NCBI RefSeq assembly: GCF_030253575.1
Contig: NC_080568.1
Span: 32,391,001-32,455,000 of the forward strand
Origin: Rhododendron vialii
Taxonomy: Eukaryota > Streptophyta > Magnoliopsida > Ericales > Ericaceae
Reading direction: 5' to 3'
DNA length: 64,000 nucleotides
The notes beneath the pieces were generated by a model. That model did no database searches and was not told where the DNA came from. It saw only the letters and a program-made list of their open reading frames with translations. This document shows, piece after piece, positions 21,722 to 34,552 of the stretch; the first letter of the stretch is position 1; every line of letters begins with the position of its first letter. Both the position numbers and the translations under genes were made by a program.

Positions 21722-22928
21722 AAATAAAACGAGATATCATCACTGATGATTCATCATGATATCACACACCACCCACTCGGCTATTTCTTATTTTTGTTTG
21801 AAATTTTCCTAGTAAAAGTAAATAGGAACCCAATCCTCTTTTGGTTTTGGTTATGCCACTGCACTGCAGATGCTCGTAGATCTTAAATTGACAGAGAAGA
21901 GAAAATTACGCGTTACTTTATTAGAAAAAGTAAATAGGAACCCAATCCTCTCCCCTCCTCTCCAGTTTTAGAGAAAAACTTGACCCTTTTTTAACCTTAT
22001 TATTCTGGACTAATTTTTATTATTAAAATCGTCCATTTTGTAGAGTTTGTTGAGAAAATCATTTATATTCAAAACTCATGGTGATCGGCTACAAATGAAC
22101 ATGATTACCAAACATTTATCTATAAAAAAAAAAAAACCGACCGACACGTTGGATCGGAGCCATTCATTTAATAATAAACACAAATCAATTAATCACTTGG
22201 TGAACGATTTTCATTTAATGCGAGCATGGTTAAACTATTTAACAAGCTTTATGGTAAAAGCGGTTCTGAGCATCAAATGAATCTGGTTTAGGAACCAAAT
22301 TATGCTTTACCTTTTCCACCCCAACTAGCAAAGCATCTTCACCCCCAGTAACTACCGGTTGGCCTCAACATAATCTTAGATCTGCCAGTAAAAGTACCTT
22401 CCAATAAAATCATTAATATTAGTAGTAGATCTCGAAGAGGAATATCGCGCCGACACAAAAGGCTGAGAAGGTGGTTTGTGATTCTGCCTCTACAATCTCT
22501 CATTCGGCCAGTTGACAGTAAACGCGAGCAGAGAATAGCTGCGACAAAAGATGAACGGTAGTTCGTTTAGGTTTACCTACCTGAACTTAATTATATGAGC
22601 AGGACCGAATGAAACTGTGTCATTACCAATACTGATAAGATTCGCTTTGTAAATGGATAGCAAGGACCAAATCTGAAAATATTCTTGCCAGAGAACCAGG
22701 TTCAAGGATCGGTGTGTAGGACTGGTCCAGTCCCAAAGAAAGTGACAAACAAGGCCAACAACCAGAGAGGTATCTCTACCGCAAGGAAGTAGTTCAAGAA
22801 ACGAGTTTGCGACCGAAAACCAAGAGAATCCAGTAATCGGTAATCCTATACGCAAAATGGCCCTTCACCGTGTAGTGCAAATGCCGTTTTTTTTTTCTCC
22901 CACCAAGGATAAAGGCCACCAGGGCTAC
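21722..22928. other. Gene-poor intergenic stretch
   Basis: No gene supported. Contains the direct repeat AAAAGTAAATAGGAACCCAA at 21813 and 21929, and poly-A runs. Short ORFs on both strands have no recognisable family. Confidence 0.4.
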
Positions 22929-23160
22929 AGAGGGATCCGGGGTGCTGTAGTGCACCTCCCACACTACACGTGTAGTGAGTGTGGCCAATCCGGCCGTCCA
23001 TCTCGGCAATGGACGGCTCAGATTTTCATCCAAACAATGGACGGCTAGAATTTGTAGGAGCTCGGATTAAATCCGAACCGTTCGTGCCGAGATGGATAGC
23101 CGAATCGGCTGCACTACACGGTGTAGTGCGGCAGGTGCACTGTAGCCCCTCCCATTCCGG
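22929..23160. mobile_element. Foldback MITE with GTAGTGCA arms
   Basis: The left arm GGGGTGCTGTAGTGCACC...ACACTACACGTGTAGTG pairs with the right arm GCACTACACGGTGTAGTG...GGTGCACTGTAGCCCC, and GCCGTCCATCTCGGC pairs with GCCGAGATGGATAGC. It may extend left to about 22855, where a further CCGTGTAGTGCAAATG word occurs. Confidence 0.7.
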
Positions 23161-24221
23161 CTAGAGAGAAACAGAAACATCTGAAAGCGAGAAGAGAGTG
23201 AGCTCCTTTTAACTACTAGGGTAGCTATACAAGGAATGACCCAATCGCCCGAGATTTCAAATCCAAAAGGGAGACATCACACTATACCTAACAAAAGTTC
23301 TGATATTTGAGATTAAGGCCATATCTTCCCAAGGAGGAACTAGCTCAGAGACACGCTAAAGAGAATGGCTTGCTTGTTGTCTGATTGAACCGCCGCATTG
23401 GAAAGCCCAAAAGAAACAAACACTTGACCAGCTAACCAAATAGCCTACAGTTCACCGTGTAACACAGAGTCCCCCATCAAGTTTTTTCACAATTCCATCA
23501 ACAATGGAGCCAGTACAATCTCACAAAACAACCACTACCACCGCATGGTTCAAATGCTCAACTACAGCATTGCTTAATACAATGTACTATCCAGTTAATA
23601 GTTGCACAAGCCCACATTTCAGAATACTTAAAAAACAACACAAAATTACAATCAAGCACACGCTTTGAATTGGCCAGTAAAAGTTCCCTAAATTGCTCTA
23701 ACAGGCAGGGTCACACACTCATGATAAAGCAACCACAGAAGAGATGGTGCACCATAAGGAAGTTAAAATATAAGAAAGTGTGAAGCAATCCTCGTCGAGT
23801 AAAGTATTGAATAAGAAAGGTGGTAAAGTTTGACAATTACTAGCGCAGCAATTAGGTCCATGGCGAGTCGGTGACGGTCAATAATTAATTTGCAGAAGAA
23901 TGCCACGTTATACAAGAGAAATGTCACAGTAGGCACCAATTATTAGTGTTGCGCTGAAGAGAACTGATGGAATCAATAAATTCCAATTGATGACACGCTT
24001 ACATCTATCATCCAAAATTGTGGGAAAAAATATCGAACTTTGCCATGGTAACAACCATGAGAACCAAAGATTTGCCGAAAGGAAAAAAAGAGTACAAACC
24101 CTTTTGAATTCTGAGCACCAGAATATAGTGAACAGTCCTTTGAATTCTGAGCACCACAATATAGTGAACAGTCCCAAAGTTTCACCAGATTTTATTCTGG
24201 CAAAAACATTGCAACCAGAAA
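23161..24221. other. Downstream flank of COX5b
   Basis: No gene supported. It includes the probable 3' UTR of the minus-strand COX5b gene. A short direct repeat CTTTTGAATTCTGAGCACCA / CCTTTGAATTCTGAGCACCA is at 24101 and 24136. Confidence 0.4.
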
Positions 24222-26332
24222 TCAGTGATGCTCATCATCACCATGTCCATCAGGAGGTCCTCCTGGGCCAACCACTTCCAACTGCAAAAAGACGATAAAT
24301 ATTAAGATAATTGTGCTAACACTTACACCACTTGGACTTTTTCAGGCAGTGTACCGAAAAAACAGTAATTCGAGCTAATTGTTAAGAAACATACACCCTA
24401 GTCAACTCTAAAATTGCCATTTCGATGGTAAAAGTTCATTCACGGAACAAGACTATTAACCCCCCATTAAATCTTATCCAGGCCATAACAGTTCCACTAT
24501 AGGGTTGAGTGGAATTCTGGACCAGCAATCAAAGACTTGTTATAAGTCACAAATATGTTTCCAAAAATAGCTTACATACAGATTTTTAGGTAGCAAAATC
24601 AAACGCAAAGATAAATCTCAAAACCTGGAGAAAAACTTATTATCCAAATGTTCAGTTTCATCTACGCTACATCTTTCCACAAACCTACTGATTCATTCAG
24701 GACTTTACTCACCTCAAAGTACTGCAAGCACACTGGACATTCATGTTGCTTGCCTTTCTCTAGCCAGAACCAAACGACATCATGCTCGTCTTCTGTTGAA
24801 AAAAGGGTAAACAAACAAAAAAAGAAGAAGTAATATTACATAGCTATAAGCAAGAGGCTAAAATTTTGTGGACAATACAGTAAGGAACAAGCTAGTTTAA
24901 TGAATTCCAGAGAGACACAATTATGCAAAGACATAATAAATCACTCAATTCGAAGGAAATATAATTGGGACTTACCCCCTTCACCTCCAGGGCATCCAAC
25001 AATTCTTTTGTCATAGTAGGACTTAACGATTGCAGGTGCTTCCTACAGGTAAAAAAAATTACAAAACCATTTAGGGATGACAACATGCTTCCATAATCAT
25101 CACAGGAACCAATTATAACCAAATCCTATTTCCATCTCAATCCATCAATCGTCAGGAGGCACAACGTCTAGAAGTTTCGAAGTTTAAAACTTCCAACCCA
25201 TGATACAGAATACAGAGATAAAAAGTATAGTCTGTATAGATACATAGATACGGATTTAATTACTTATCGAATTATACATATGCTCAAGGAAGAGGGAAAA
25301 TACACTGCAATTTTTCTATAGCTAAAAACTGACATCTAAAACTAAGGCATCAATTTAAGAACCCAAGTAGCCACTTTACTTCTAATCTTCCATAGGTCCC
25401 ATAGAAGTTCCATCTCTATCAAAAGCCTACACTGCCTATACTGAGATAAAATAAGACCATAGCTGCCCCTTTCATTTGTTATGTGCACAAATGTCGAACG
25501 CAAGTTTACTTCCTACTCAGTCTTTTGAATCCAAGTCTTCAATTCATCACGTGGATAAATCGACCTGATTAGTGAAGCAATAAACGTCGAATCAAGTAAC
25601 AATAACATCAGATCCTCTAAAACCATATGTTGGAAGTTTATGCCATGCATTGACCCGCCACTGCATGCTCAAGAACCAATGTGTATGGGAGTAAAGGCAG
25701 AGAGTCCACCACATCACTTGGACGCAGTATACATTATATCCACGAGCCACCCAATTGTAAGATCCTACCCTTTTTCTATTTATTCGATGTGGGACTTTTA
25801 ACATTCACAAATGTTCTAACACCATAATATGTACTAACCTTTGTACCGAAAGGACCATCCGGATAGTCGATATCTAGAATTTTCCGTCCCTATTTCAATC
25901 AAACCAATAAACACCAGCATTAGAGCAAAATTACTAAAAGTAACGTATCAAAATCCAGCATTTCCAATAAAACCTCAATTATTTTAACTCACCAGGAGCT
26001 CAGCTTCGAGCTCCTCGCGCTCGTGTCCGGTAGCAATCGGCATTACATCTTCCACTTTCTTCTTCGAAACAGCAGTACCTGAAACCAACAGTTGAATATT
26101 CAAACACCTCTAAATTACTACCATTACCCAACAGCAAAAACAAGGCTATGAACAAGGTTTTGCGAAGAGATATGTGAGATTTACTGGAATCGGCAGTGAA
26201 GTGGCGAGATACAGCGGTGAAGATCGGGAGGTGGGGCGGCGGAGGAGGAGGAGAGACGGCGGCGGCGGCGGCGGAGCGGTGGAGATTGGTTGTGGTGAGG
26301 GTTCGAAGCGGCTTTGAGAGTCTTCTCCACAT
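24222..26332 (-). CDS. COX5B: Cytochrome c oxidase subunit 5b, mitochondrial
   Basis: Six exons give 163 aa in continuous phase: 26185-26332, 25993-26078, 25839-25889, 24976-25042, 24713-24792, 24222-24281. The N-terminal 50 residues are Arg/Ser/Ala-rich with a poly-Ala and a poly-Pro run and no acidic residue until D48, a typical mitochondrial presequence. The mature part has KKKVEDVMPIATGHEREELE, then the COX5b zinc-finger region with Cys112, Cys136 and Cys139 (KGKQHECPVC), ending in a His/Asp-rich tail. The protein is the nuclear-encoded zinc-binding subunit of respiratory complex IV, in the inner membrane facing the matrix. Length matches plant orthologues. Splice sites are all GT-AG. Confidence 0.93.
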
Positions 26333-26348
26333 GGTTTTGGTTCGATCT

Positions 26349-26383
<35 letters not shown>

Positions 26384-26550
26384 AATTTCGTTTCGATTGG
26401 AAAATGGAAAATGGGAAAAGGGACGATGGCTAACAGTGGCTTGTGGCTACGGCGTGCGTCGCTTGAGCCCGACAATTGGTCATGTGCGAACTGTTTGCTT
26501 TGACAATGAAAATTGGAAAAGAAAAAAAAAACAAATAAGGCTCATGTTAA
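26333..26550. other. 5' UTR and promoter of COX5b
   Basis: The minus-strand leader carries a (GA)n tract on its own strand (CT on the plus strand, 26352-26379), common in plant 5' UTRs. No confident TATA box. Confidence 0.5.
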
Positions 26551-27085
26551 GTGGCCGTTCGGATGCAGGATAAGAATTGAGAATATTAGTTATGAGAGGA
26601 GATAATATAGTAGGGGTATCATGTAATTGAAGTGACAAGGGGATTAAAAAGTAGTTAGTTGGATGAGGTATTAGAGAATGGAAATTAAATAATACTTGGT
26701 TTAGATGATGGATAAGATAGAAGATACGGTTGGGGAAATAATTTTGTCACTCTCATTTTTATTAACGCCACTCTACTGCTAGTGTATTTTTGCACCAAAA
26801 AATACTTGCAGGAGAATGACATTAACAAAAAAGAGAATGACAAAATCAGCAGCCTAAGATTTGTTTTGTAGTTGCATTGGAAGAGAGAAGGGGTATTATT
26901 TAATACCATCCCAAAACCTCCCCATAAATAATCCCCGCCGGGGCTATTAAGGGATACAAGAGAATCCAGGGAAAAACTAATACCCACGGCAAAATGGGTT
27001 TTCAAACCAAGGATTAACCATGGGCCCATGGTCGTAGGAAGAGGGGAAATTAATACCCCTTCTCATGGCGGCATTCAAACGACCC
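26551..27085. mobile_element. DNA-transposon derived element with TTAA duplication and nested MITE
   Basis: TTAA (26547-26550 and 27086-27089) flanks GTGGCCGTTCGGATGC on the left and GCATTCAAACGACCC on the right, an imperfect inverted repeat. The left half is built of imperfect GAGAATATTAGTTATGAG-type words. A separate MITE (26732-26857) is inserted inside. The assignment to PIF/Harbinger or another TTAA-targeting family is open. Confidence 0.55.
26732..26857. mobile_element. MITE, 'GATTTTGTCACT' family, nested
   Basis: AATTTTGTCACTCTCATTTT with ATTAACGCCACTC on the left pairs with GAATGACATTAAC and GAATGACAAAATC on the right. About 85% like the 21599-21721 copy by eye. Confidence 0.75.
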
Positions 27086-27175
27086 TTAAGATTTTTATTT
27101 TTTAAAAACTTATTTCTCGATTTACGAAACAGATTATTCTTTTACAATACATAGCGGGACAGAGCCTAAGAAGTG
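27085..27175. repeat. MITE fragment, GTTCCGCTAAGG family
   Basis: TTAAGATTTTTATTTTTTAA to ACAATACATAGCGGGACAGA resembles the left and right parts of 43774-43926. It directly abuts the preceding element. Confidence 0.4.
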
Positions 27176-27555
27176 CATGTGAAAAAAGAAAAAGAAATTG
27201 TAGACTTTCTTTGACAATGACAATAGAAAAACAAATAAGAATTCCACAAGAAATGGGCACATGGATTGTGGATTAACTTTTTTCAAAAACGAACCATTGT
27301 AATTACACTCTTATCATTTAAGTTTTGAGGCACAAGTGCGATGACTAGGGAGGCACTTCGACGGAAATTTTTTTTGTAGAACCCAAGCTTAAACTCAGTT
27401 ACAGGAAACTGAATAGCTCGTGATATATTCTGGACAGTTTTGCGTACTATTAAATCCATCAATGCTCATCAAATAAACTAGTTTACGAGTTCTCTCTGTA
27501 ACCAACCATTGCAAAAACAATCATACAAGTTCGAGAAACAGGTATGACAACTATG
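27176..27555. other. Intergenic
   Basis: No gene supported. AT-rich. Confidence 0.4.
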
Positions 27556-28030
27556 GTAGAGGATAGGGTTTTTCCAATTATGCACTTTGCATTACGTTTG
27601 GGTGCTTGATGGAGTTGTCTATGGCACCTAAATATACTCCTCCTTTGGCATCATCTAGGCAACCACAGTAAGCCACAGATCATTGCAACGATACACCAAG
27701 CTCATAGAAATGAGAGAACCATTTCAACATACGGCTTCCGATATTGGAAGGAAATGCCTAAAGTAATCACCATTCGTATCGTATTTCCTCCCATGAGAAG
27801 TTGGTATCGTATTTCCTCCCATGAGAAGTTGGAGAACGGTTGTTCTGGCAAATGACAGACCTTCAAAATCCATGGAATCTTGAGCTGTGGGCAGCTCATT
27901 GTAACTGATATAGAACTCATTGCTGAACTTCATCGCTTTTGCGATCAGAAGCTTCTCATAAGCGCAGCTCCCGAAAGAAGGGTTGCGATCATATCATAAG
28001 CTGCTCAAACATCTCGTACAGACAACAGAA
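27556..28030 (-). pseudogene. Truncated (6-4) photolyase (UVR3) fragment
   Basis: Bases 27556-27657 match UVR3 exon 13 (35383-35478) and 27722-27860 match exon 12 (35562-35649). The intervening intron is recognisable too (ACACCAAGC-CATAGA...), so this is a DNA-level duplicate and not a retrocopy. Similarity continues weakly into the next intron to about 28030 (GCTCAAACATCTCGTACAGA). The reading frame is lost: exon 13 contains indels and stops, and exon 12 carries a 28-bp direct duplication (GTATCGTATTTCCTCCCATG at 27777 and 27805) and lacks its first codons. It lies between COX5b and RibF; the intact gene is on the other side of RibF. Confidence 0.85.
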
Positions 28031-28372
28031 GATTTCAGACAAATTCATGACTTCAGAGTGAGAGTAGACGTTCACAAGGGAGGGAGAGCTAAAATTAAAA
28101 TCTCAGCCATGCAACCAAATGTCAAGCTTTATCTGTCTGAAACCATGATGCAAGGCACATTGATTCAACTGAACCAATCAATTAACATTTTCCAGTACAA
28201 AAAATATGTAGTAATTGACAAATGCAATGATGGGCCAGATAATTGATTACGAATCAACCCGTAGCTTCTACAACAAATACACCCTCTTCCTGTTACAATA
28301 AGAATGATAAAAACTTATGAACCATGAAGCAATTAATTGGGAGGAAAGTTAAATAAAAACCGCCGACAACAA
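28031..28372. other. 3' flank of RibF
   Basis: Probable 3' UTR of the minus-strand RibF gene. No separate gene is seen. Confidence 0.45.
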
Positions 28373-31219
28373 TCAAGCTCCTGACTCACCAAAGTCGATA
28401 CCCAAGCACTGAAAATCTTGAGAAATAATACGCATACAAGTAGCTGCATCATGCAACTCCAAATGAATATCACTAGCATCAATTGTTACTTTGCAGGGCA
28501 CTACATTTTTATCATTGCCGATTAAAACAGAGCAACTCTTGTACAGCCCCTCCTTTGGTGGAAGATTTAGGAAACAGGATTTCCGAGCTGACAGCCTGTG
28601 TTGGTTGCTAACTAACCATTCCTGATCTTTCACCATTACCACAAGACGATGTTGGCGACCCAAAAGCTCTGAGACGTACTTCATGTCTCCCTTTGCAAGA
28701 GCAAGACGAACACGAGTAGATGAGACCTGCCCTTGCTCTTTCAAATTACTTGAGCCCATATTTCCATAGTATTGGTTCTTGTCCATGACATTATTAATTA
28801 TGTACGCCCCCATCCCATACTCCTCAGCCAACTTGACCAGCTCTGATGAATCACCAGCAGCTTTGTATCCAAACCGGTAGTTTTCGCCTGCCACAAATCA
28901 TTGAGTTTTGATTATTATCAAATGCTGTTAAAGAAACAAACGCCGCGTGAAACAACAATGGAGTATAGAATTATGTCACCTGCCACAACCCCACGCACTC
29001 CAAGTTTCTTTGACAACATCTCAACAAATTGATGGGGAGTAAGATGCCGAACTTTCGAAAATTCAAGCTCGTACTCGACGGGTGTTATGTCACCACAATA
29101 TGGAGCCCATGAGGAAAGAACACGCTTACGATCACATTTTGCAACTATGGGAGCCCTGCACAGAAAGTTCATGTCAAAAAATTATTGCTAAGTCCACCAA
29201 ACACCTCTTCTTTTCCAAAATAGAACCTAATAAACAAAGGGTCTTCAATAACAAAAATTATACACTGAAATCACAATCATATACCAAAGGATATAACAAA
29301 CAAAAGGGAAAGGTATTCTGAATCTCTGATAGGTGAAGCCAATTTGTGCAAAGGCGTGTTAGAGGAGTTGTAGTTACACTTTGTTCTAAGAAAATCCAGT
29401 TTCAAGTGATGGGTCCAAGCTCTACCACGTACCATCGCCACATCATCTCAACATCAAAGTCTCCATAAGTGTGGTGCTACGTGGCAGAGGCAGACATGCG
29501 AAGTGATACCTGGGCCATTAACACCGCTCCCCGTCCAAGGTTGAGCATGTCAACCAAGGATTGGGTCATACATACTATAGACAACGTCTACTGAGCGGCT
29601 TCTCTAGTTATTTGCTTGTGTCAAGAAGGCAATGTGGAAAATTTGACTGGAACCAAGGCCAAAAGACCTCGCTATAGATCACAAGACGGTATGCAGCTAG
29701 GAGATAGAATTGAGTGAATGTAAAGATGCAGCAACTGACCCTAGAGAGAGGTTTGACCAAGACATATAACAACCTGAAGGACGTATAATGTATTCCTTTA
29801 CAAAGCCATGACACAACCCGCAGGGTTTATCATACTAACTCATTGAAACTCTCGCAATTACCACTCCCCAAAAATACTTTACACCCATTGTTGTTGCCTA
29901 GTTGATATGGCAATCATTTTATAGCTTGTATCCCGTCTGAATGAAGATTTCTAAATGCTGGATAGTATACCATGCTTGTTATGATCCAATTGTGAAAAGC
30001 CATGCCGACAATTTGCATTGCGGACTGGAAATAGGACAAGTATGTGTGGAGATTCACATCTAGCTGCTGGTTAGCATAAAGAGGATTCCTAGATTGGCAG
30101 AGGAGATGCAATTCCCTGAGCCAAATAGCTAGTAAACACATTTTATCATTGTAGCAAATACAAGGCCACCTACGTAGGCCCTATTATTGTTCCTTTTACG
30201 TTCTTCTTATTTTTCCATCTTCCTCATATTTTCACCTATATAGAGAATTCGGCCAGTGTCACAGTAACCTCCTTTTTGCAACACCAATTCAAAACTTTAC
30301 AAGAGAGAGGAAGGAGTACGTAAAGATATCCAACAAGAACTTGGGTAAAAGTAACTGTACCTAGGTTCCCAACCAAGTACCTCTGCCATTCCAACGAATG
30401 ATAAAAGAAATGGAACTCCAACCTTTGCTGCCTGGATCGCAAGTTCCCGATGACCAATGTGCAGGGCATCGAACTTTCCTAAAGCTACAACTCCTCCTAC
30501 TAAGTACGAACAAGAAATCCTAATCAAGATCAAAACACAAGAATATAAAAATTCACCTCAACGTTTCCACAAAGCATTCATGAGCAAGGAATTAACCATA
30601 TGACGTAGTCTCATAGAAATAGTTATGCAGTTAATGTTCCCTCAATGATCTAACAAAGCATATGCAAAAAAGAGTTATCACCTTTTATTTAGCATGATAA
30701 TAAACAGTTAAACAAGTGACTGCAAAGTTGTACCAAGGTTATTAAAATGGAAGACAATTAGCAAATCGTTATTGTTAAAATAACCAAGAAAGAGAACAGG
30801 AAATATAATAACCTACACAGAGTGGGAGAGAAGGGCTACATTCAGGTCAAGTTGCTAACGATAACTATGAGTTGACTGGTAGACCACAGATGATGGGGCA
30901 TATAAGTGCCAAAATATCTATTAGACTACTACAGCTGACTCATATGTTGATGCCAGATAAAGGACATATGTCAAATCCAGCACAAAAACACAGTAAATCC
31001 TCCAATTGTCTAAGAGATTGAATTTCGTTGCTAAGAGGCAAAAGAGGTCCACAAGACCAGCAAAACAAAGAAGAAAGGAATACTCATTTTTTCTCGTCAC
31101 AGATGGGTGGGGAAAACTTGTATATTCCTTTTCCACTTCACAATGCTATCTGCAGCAATTCATGTTACCATAGAACTGTTTGCTGGGAAATGTGATTAAC
31201 TACTAACGAGACACGCGTG

Positions 31220-31263
<44 letters not shown>

Positions 31264-33474
31264 ATAAGATCAACTGATGCCCATGAAACGCTCAAGAGAT
31301 AATAAGCTTGGTACATAGAGTAGTTACTGAATTTTTCTCTCACAGAAAACAATAGACCAAACAATTTCACGTTTATCAGCATGGCTCTTGCCTCTTGTTC
31401 ATTCTTCAGCCAAAAACAAAGGGGGAAAACCAATAAAGAAGGAACATACTCTATAACCAAATTAGAAAATGACTTGAATGTTATGAGGGCAATAAAGGAA
31501 TTCCATGCATCAATACAGAAAGGAGGAATAAAATCCACCAAATAGAGGAATCGTATGGAACAAACCTGCAACAGAGGACAATCCTTCATGTGGAGGCACA
31601 CGATCATCTTCTCGTTGGCTATGCACAAAGAAAATAAATCAAACACTTCAATAAGCATAGAGAATTATCGAGCAGAGCAGGATGCCAGAGACTGGTCATT
31701 CTTTCGGCTAACAGACACTGCCAAAGAGTGAAATTATTTATTACTACTGCACCATTGAATGGTCAAAAATTGAAACTGCCCTTATAATACCACATCGACC
31801 GCCCAAGGGATGTACAAAAAAGACCCTCACCCTCACAGACAAAAACAACCAAGATACATGAATTATACAAATATTCTCTGTCTAGTGAAGATTGGTTATG
31901 AAGGTTCATTAATCTAAGATATTCCCCTCCTTCCATTATACTTTAGAACCAGAGGCGGAGGCACATGGGTATAAGGGAGGGTGGCGGACCCCACTAGCTG
32001 CCAAATTTCCCTTGGGATAGGTATAATTTTTACCCCATTTTTACTAATTTGACCCCAAATTTTCATAGGAATATGTATAATTTAGCTATTTTGACCCCAC
32101 AAAAAATCTCTAAATTGCCCCAACTTGTTTTAAGTACATAGAAATCCCAAGCGTTCTCTTCTTTTCGAGAGTTGATAGTGCTAGAAATGAGACTATCATG
32201 TATTATTTTTCAAATATAACAAGTCTTTTGGGGCCAATTATGAGGCAAAAATGAATTATTAGTGCATATCGATCTTATAATTAACCTTTTAATTTTGTTA
32301 TTTTTGGACTTGTGTGTAGAAAAAATATATTGCATATGAATCTAATTTGACCCTACTAACCAAAATTCCTGGCTCCGCCCTTGTTTAGAACCACTCCACC
32401 TCATTCTGCTTCGCAGAGGACCTCCATACTTTTCAGTGGTATTGTAGTTGGGCCTAAATGTGAGTGAAATGGAAAACATAGATGATTAGCTTATGACCCA
32501 ACAAAATTTTATCGACTAAACAATGCAACAAATCTAGTATGGGAATCTTGGCACTTGGCTGAGAGGACTACCAAAGTGGCAAATCAAGTGCAAACTACAA
32601 CGAGGGCATGCCCGAGTGAATATTTTCCGGAATCTCGGTTCGTTAGCAGTTATTTGTTTAATCATTCAGATAGTGACTGGCGTTTTTTCAGCTATGCATT
32701 ACACACCTCATGTGGATCTAGCTTTCAACAGCATGTAGATCAGTCAACCCGCTAGCCAAACAAGGAGATTTGGCCACCGGGCCCACCTGGATAACCATGT
32801 ATCTCACTCGAGCAACTCACCTAGCTCACTCCAACCTGAGCTACCCAACCTGCTCACTCAGTTTGAGAATCCTAACTCTACGCTGGGGGTGCGATTTGTG
32901 GAATATTTGTCAGAGCACTGCAACCCAGCCCCATACACGAGAGTTGGGCTTGTGAAGCCCAATTTGACCTGACAGGAGTATTACGGTAATTGGTGACGTA
33001 AACCCTATATTATAAATACGTGCTATGCGGAACCGATGTTCAAGATGTCCATTCTTCATTCGATAATAGTAAAACTGATACTGAACTACACAATTGGGAA
33101 CCACGTAAAAATATCTGTGTCATGCATTCCGTAAATTATTTTCTTGATTGTTCTTCATGCGTTGTGTGTTTGTTGGTTTGGCCAATTTCTCAACAACACG
33201 AACAAAATTTGTGCTTAGAGATTGCAGTAGAACTAAAAATGATCACAAAATCATAAAATAGCTATCGAAAAAAGATAGTGAAAAAAAAAAAAAAGATTCA
33301 ATTATGACAATTGAGTTGAAGAACTATACCGTTCAGTATCTATATCTATAGGGTATAAAAGACCAACCTTTTAATTGCTGACGGGAGAAAGTGATTGAAA
33401 CGGATGGAGTGTTGGGTCTTCACTACCATGGAGCGAGGAGTAGAGAACAGAAAGTGAGGCGGCCTCGCAGCCAT
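28373..33474 (-). CDS. RIBF: FAD synthetase (FMN adenylyltransferase), plastid, RibF-like
   Basis: Five exons give 328 aa in phase: 33368-33474, 31566-31618, 30361-30496, 28980-29155, 28373-28887. Exon 1 (35 codons) is rich in Ser/Arg/His with almost no acid, a plausible chloroplast transit peptide. The nucleotidyltransferase core has [10 protein letters not shown] at 60-69 (HxGH active-site type), [16 protein letters not shown] around 154-169 and VSSTRVR at 212-218, all hallmarks of the RibF FMN-adenylyltransferase domain. It converts FMN and ATP to FAD. As in Arabidopsis RibF1/2, no typical riboflavin-kinase domain follows, and the C-terminal 100 residues are divergent. Intron 1 (1.7 kb) holds a hAT MITE. 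The start is the only ATG before the in-frame leader. Confidence 0.92.
31210..31262. repeat. (AC)n(AG)n microsatellite in RibF intron
   Basis: About seven AC repeats run straight into about fifteen AG repeats, just before exon 2 in genomic order. Confidence 0.95.
31950..32393. mobile_element. hAT-like MITE with perfect 8-bp target duplication
   Basis: TTTAGAAC occurs at 31942-31949 and 32394-32401. Element ends CAGAGGCGGAGGCAC and CAAGGGCGGAGCCAG (reverse complement) are the well-known CAGGGGCGGAGCC-type hAT terminal repeat of plants. The 444-bp interior has no transposase. It is inserted in RibF intron 1. Confidence 0.88.
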
Positions 33475-34552
33475 GTGTAGAGAGAGAAGAGGGAAGAGAG
33501 AGAGAGAGCAGCAGCAAAACGACGACGTACGTGAAGGTGAGGGCCTTTGGCTGGGGATTGAGGATTCTTCTGTATATTGTTGTTTACGGAGGAGAGAGAA
33601 ACAGTTCAGCCGCTTTGTAATGGATGCAGGCTAGGAAATTCTGATAAACGAAAGCTATATTACACTCATCTTCCATAAGGTTTCAAAAATATACAGAAAG
33701 ACCCTATAGTTATGCAATTTTAATATTCAAAACTGAAATTTCCAATAAAGAAGTCTAGGACCACAACTTTCAGAAACAACTGTTTTTGAATTTGTTCGAT
33801 GTATGTGGCGTGTAGGTGTTGAACGGCTTTGGATGTAGTTTTGCGCCCGGCTTTGTATTTTAAAATTGTGTTCCTAACATAGTTCATTGTTGAAATCATA
33901 CCCGACAGAAGTATGTATGATTTCCCAAGTTTACCATAAAAAAGTTATACCAAGTTTGAAATCATACACACCAACCAGTAGGTCCGGAAAACACTGAGGT
34001 ACCAAGCTTGGGATCAGGCCAGGGCAGCCCAAACACCAAGGCTGACACTGCACAAATGCATGAGCCAAAAGGGGAACTTGACTTCCCACACACCATTAGC
34101 CAGTAGGTCCGTAAAACCAATTTCCCTGGGAGCAAGCCAACAAGAACAAGGAAGATAATGCCGACATGAACTCTAACCAAACCAAAGAAAAATCTGTTCA
34201 ACCCCTTAAAAGTACACTTTAACAACAAAATCCAGCAAAGTAACCAATATGAATAGCTGCGGAAGAAGTCATCAAGGCACTCAATTCACATTGACAACAG
34301 ATTCAGCACAACAAAACCTAGCTTCCATGTTCCAAGTCCATGTTGTAAGAAGTAAGATCATGCATTACAAATCTTCAAGTCAGCAAATCCCTCTCCTAAT
34401 TTTTTTTCCTGGCAAGTACCATCCAGTTCTTCAGTTGCCATTTACTCCAATACTGAGCGTAATATACAAAAACTTGCTGTCAAGTTACTAAATGAGAGGT
34501 CACTGCAGCTTAAAATAACAACCATTATTTCTCAAGTTGTGGCCTTCGGCAT
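33475..34552. other. RibF promoter and UVR3 3' flank
   Basis: About 1.08 kb separates the RibF start codon from the UVR3 stop codon on the same strand. A (GA)n run (33480-33510) lies in the RibF leader. A pair of imperfect direct repeats, ACCAGTAGGTCCGGAAAAC (33972) and GCCAGTAGGTCCGTAAAAC (34100), spaced by 128 bases, occurs in the UVR3 downstream region. No gene is seen. Confidence 0.45.

Noticed and set aside
31203-31658. Minus-strand ORF of 151 codons in RibF
   Set aside because: Contains the RibF exon 2 in a different frame and reads through the GA microsatellite; the true frame is set by the splice phases.
32540-33260. Possible solo terminal repeat of a retroelement in RibF intron 1 (TATA-like word, T-rich end)
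   Set aside because: No matching terminal dinucleotides with target duplication and no second copy in the window could be found; left unassigned.
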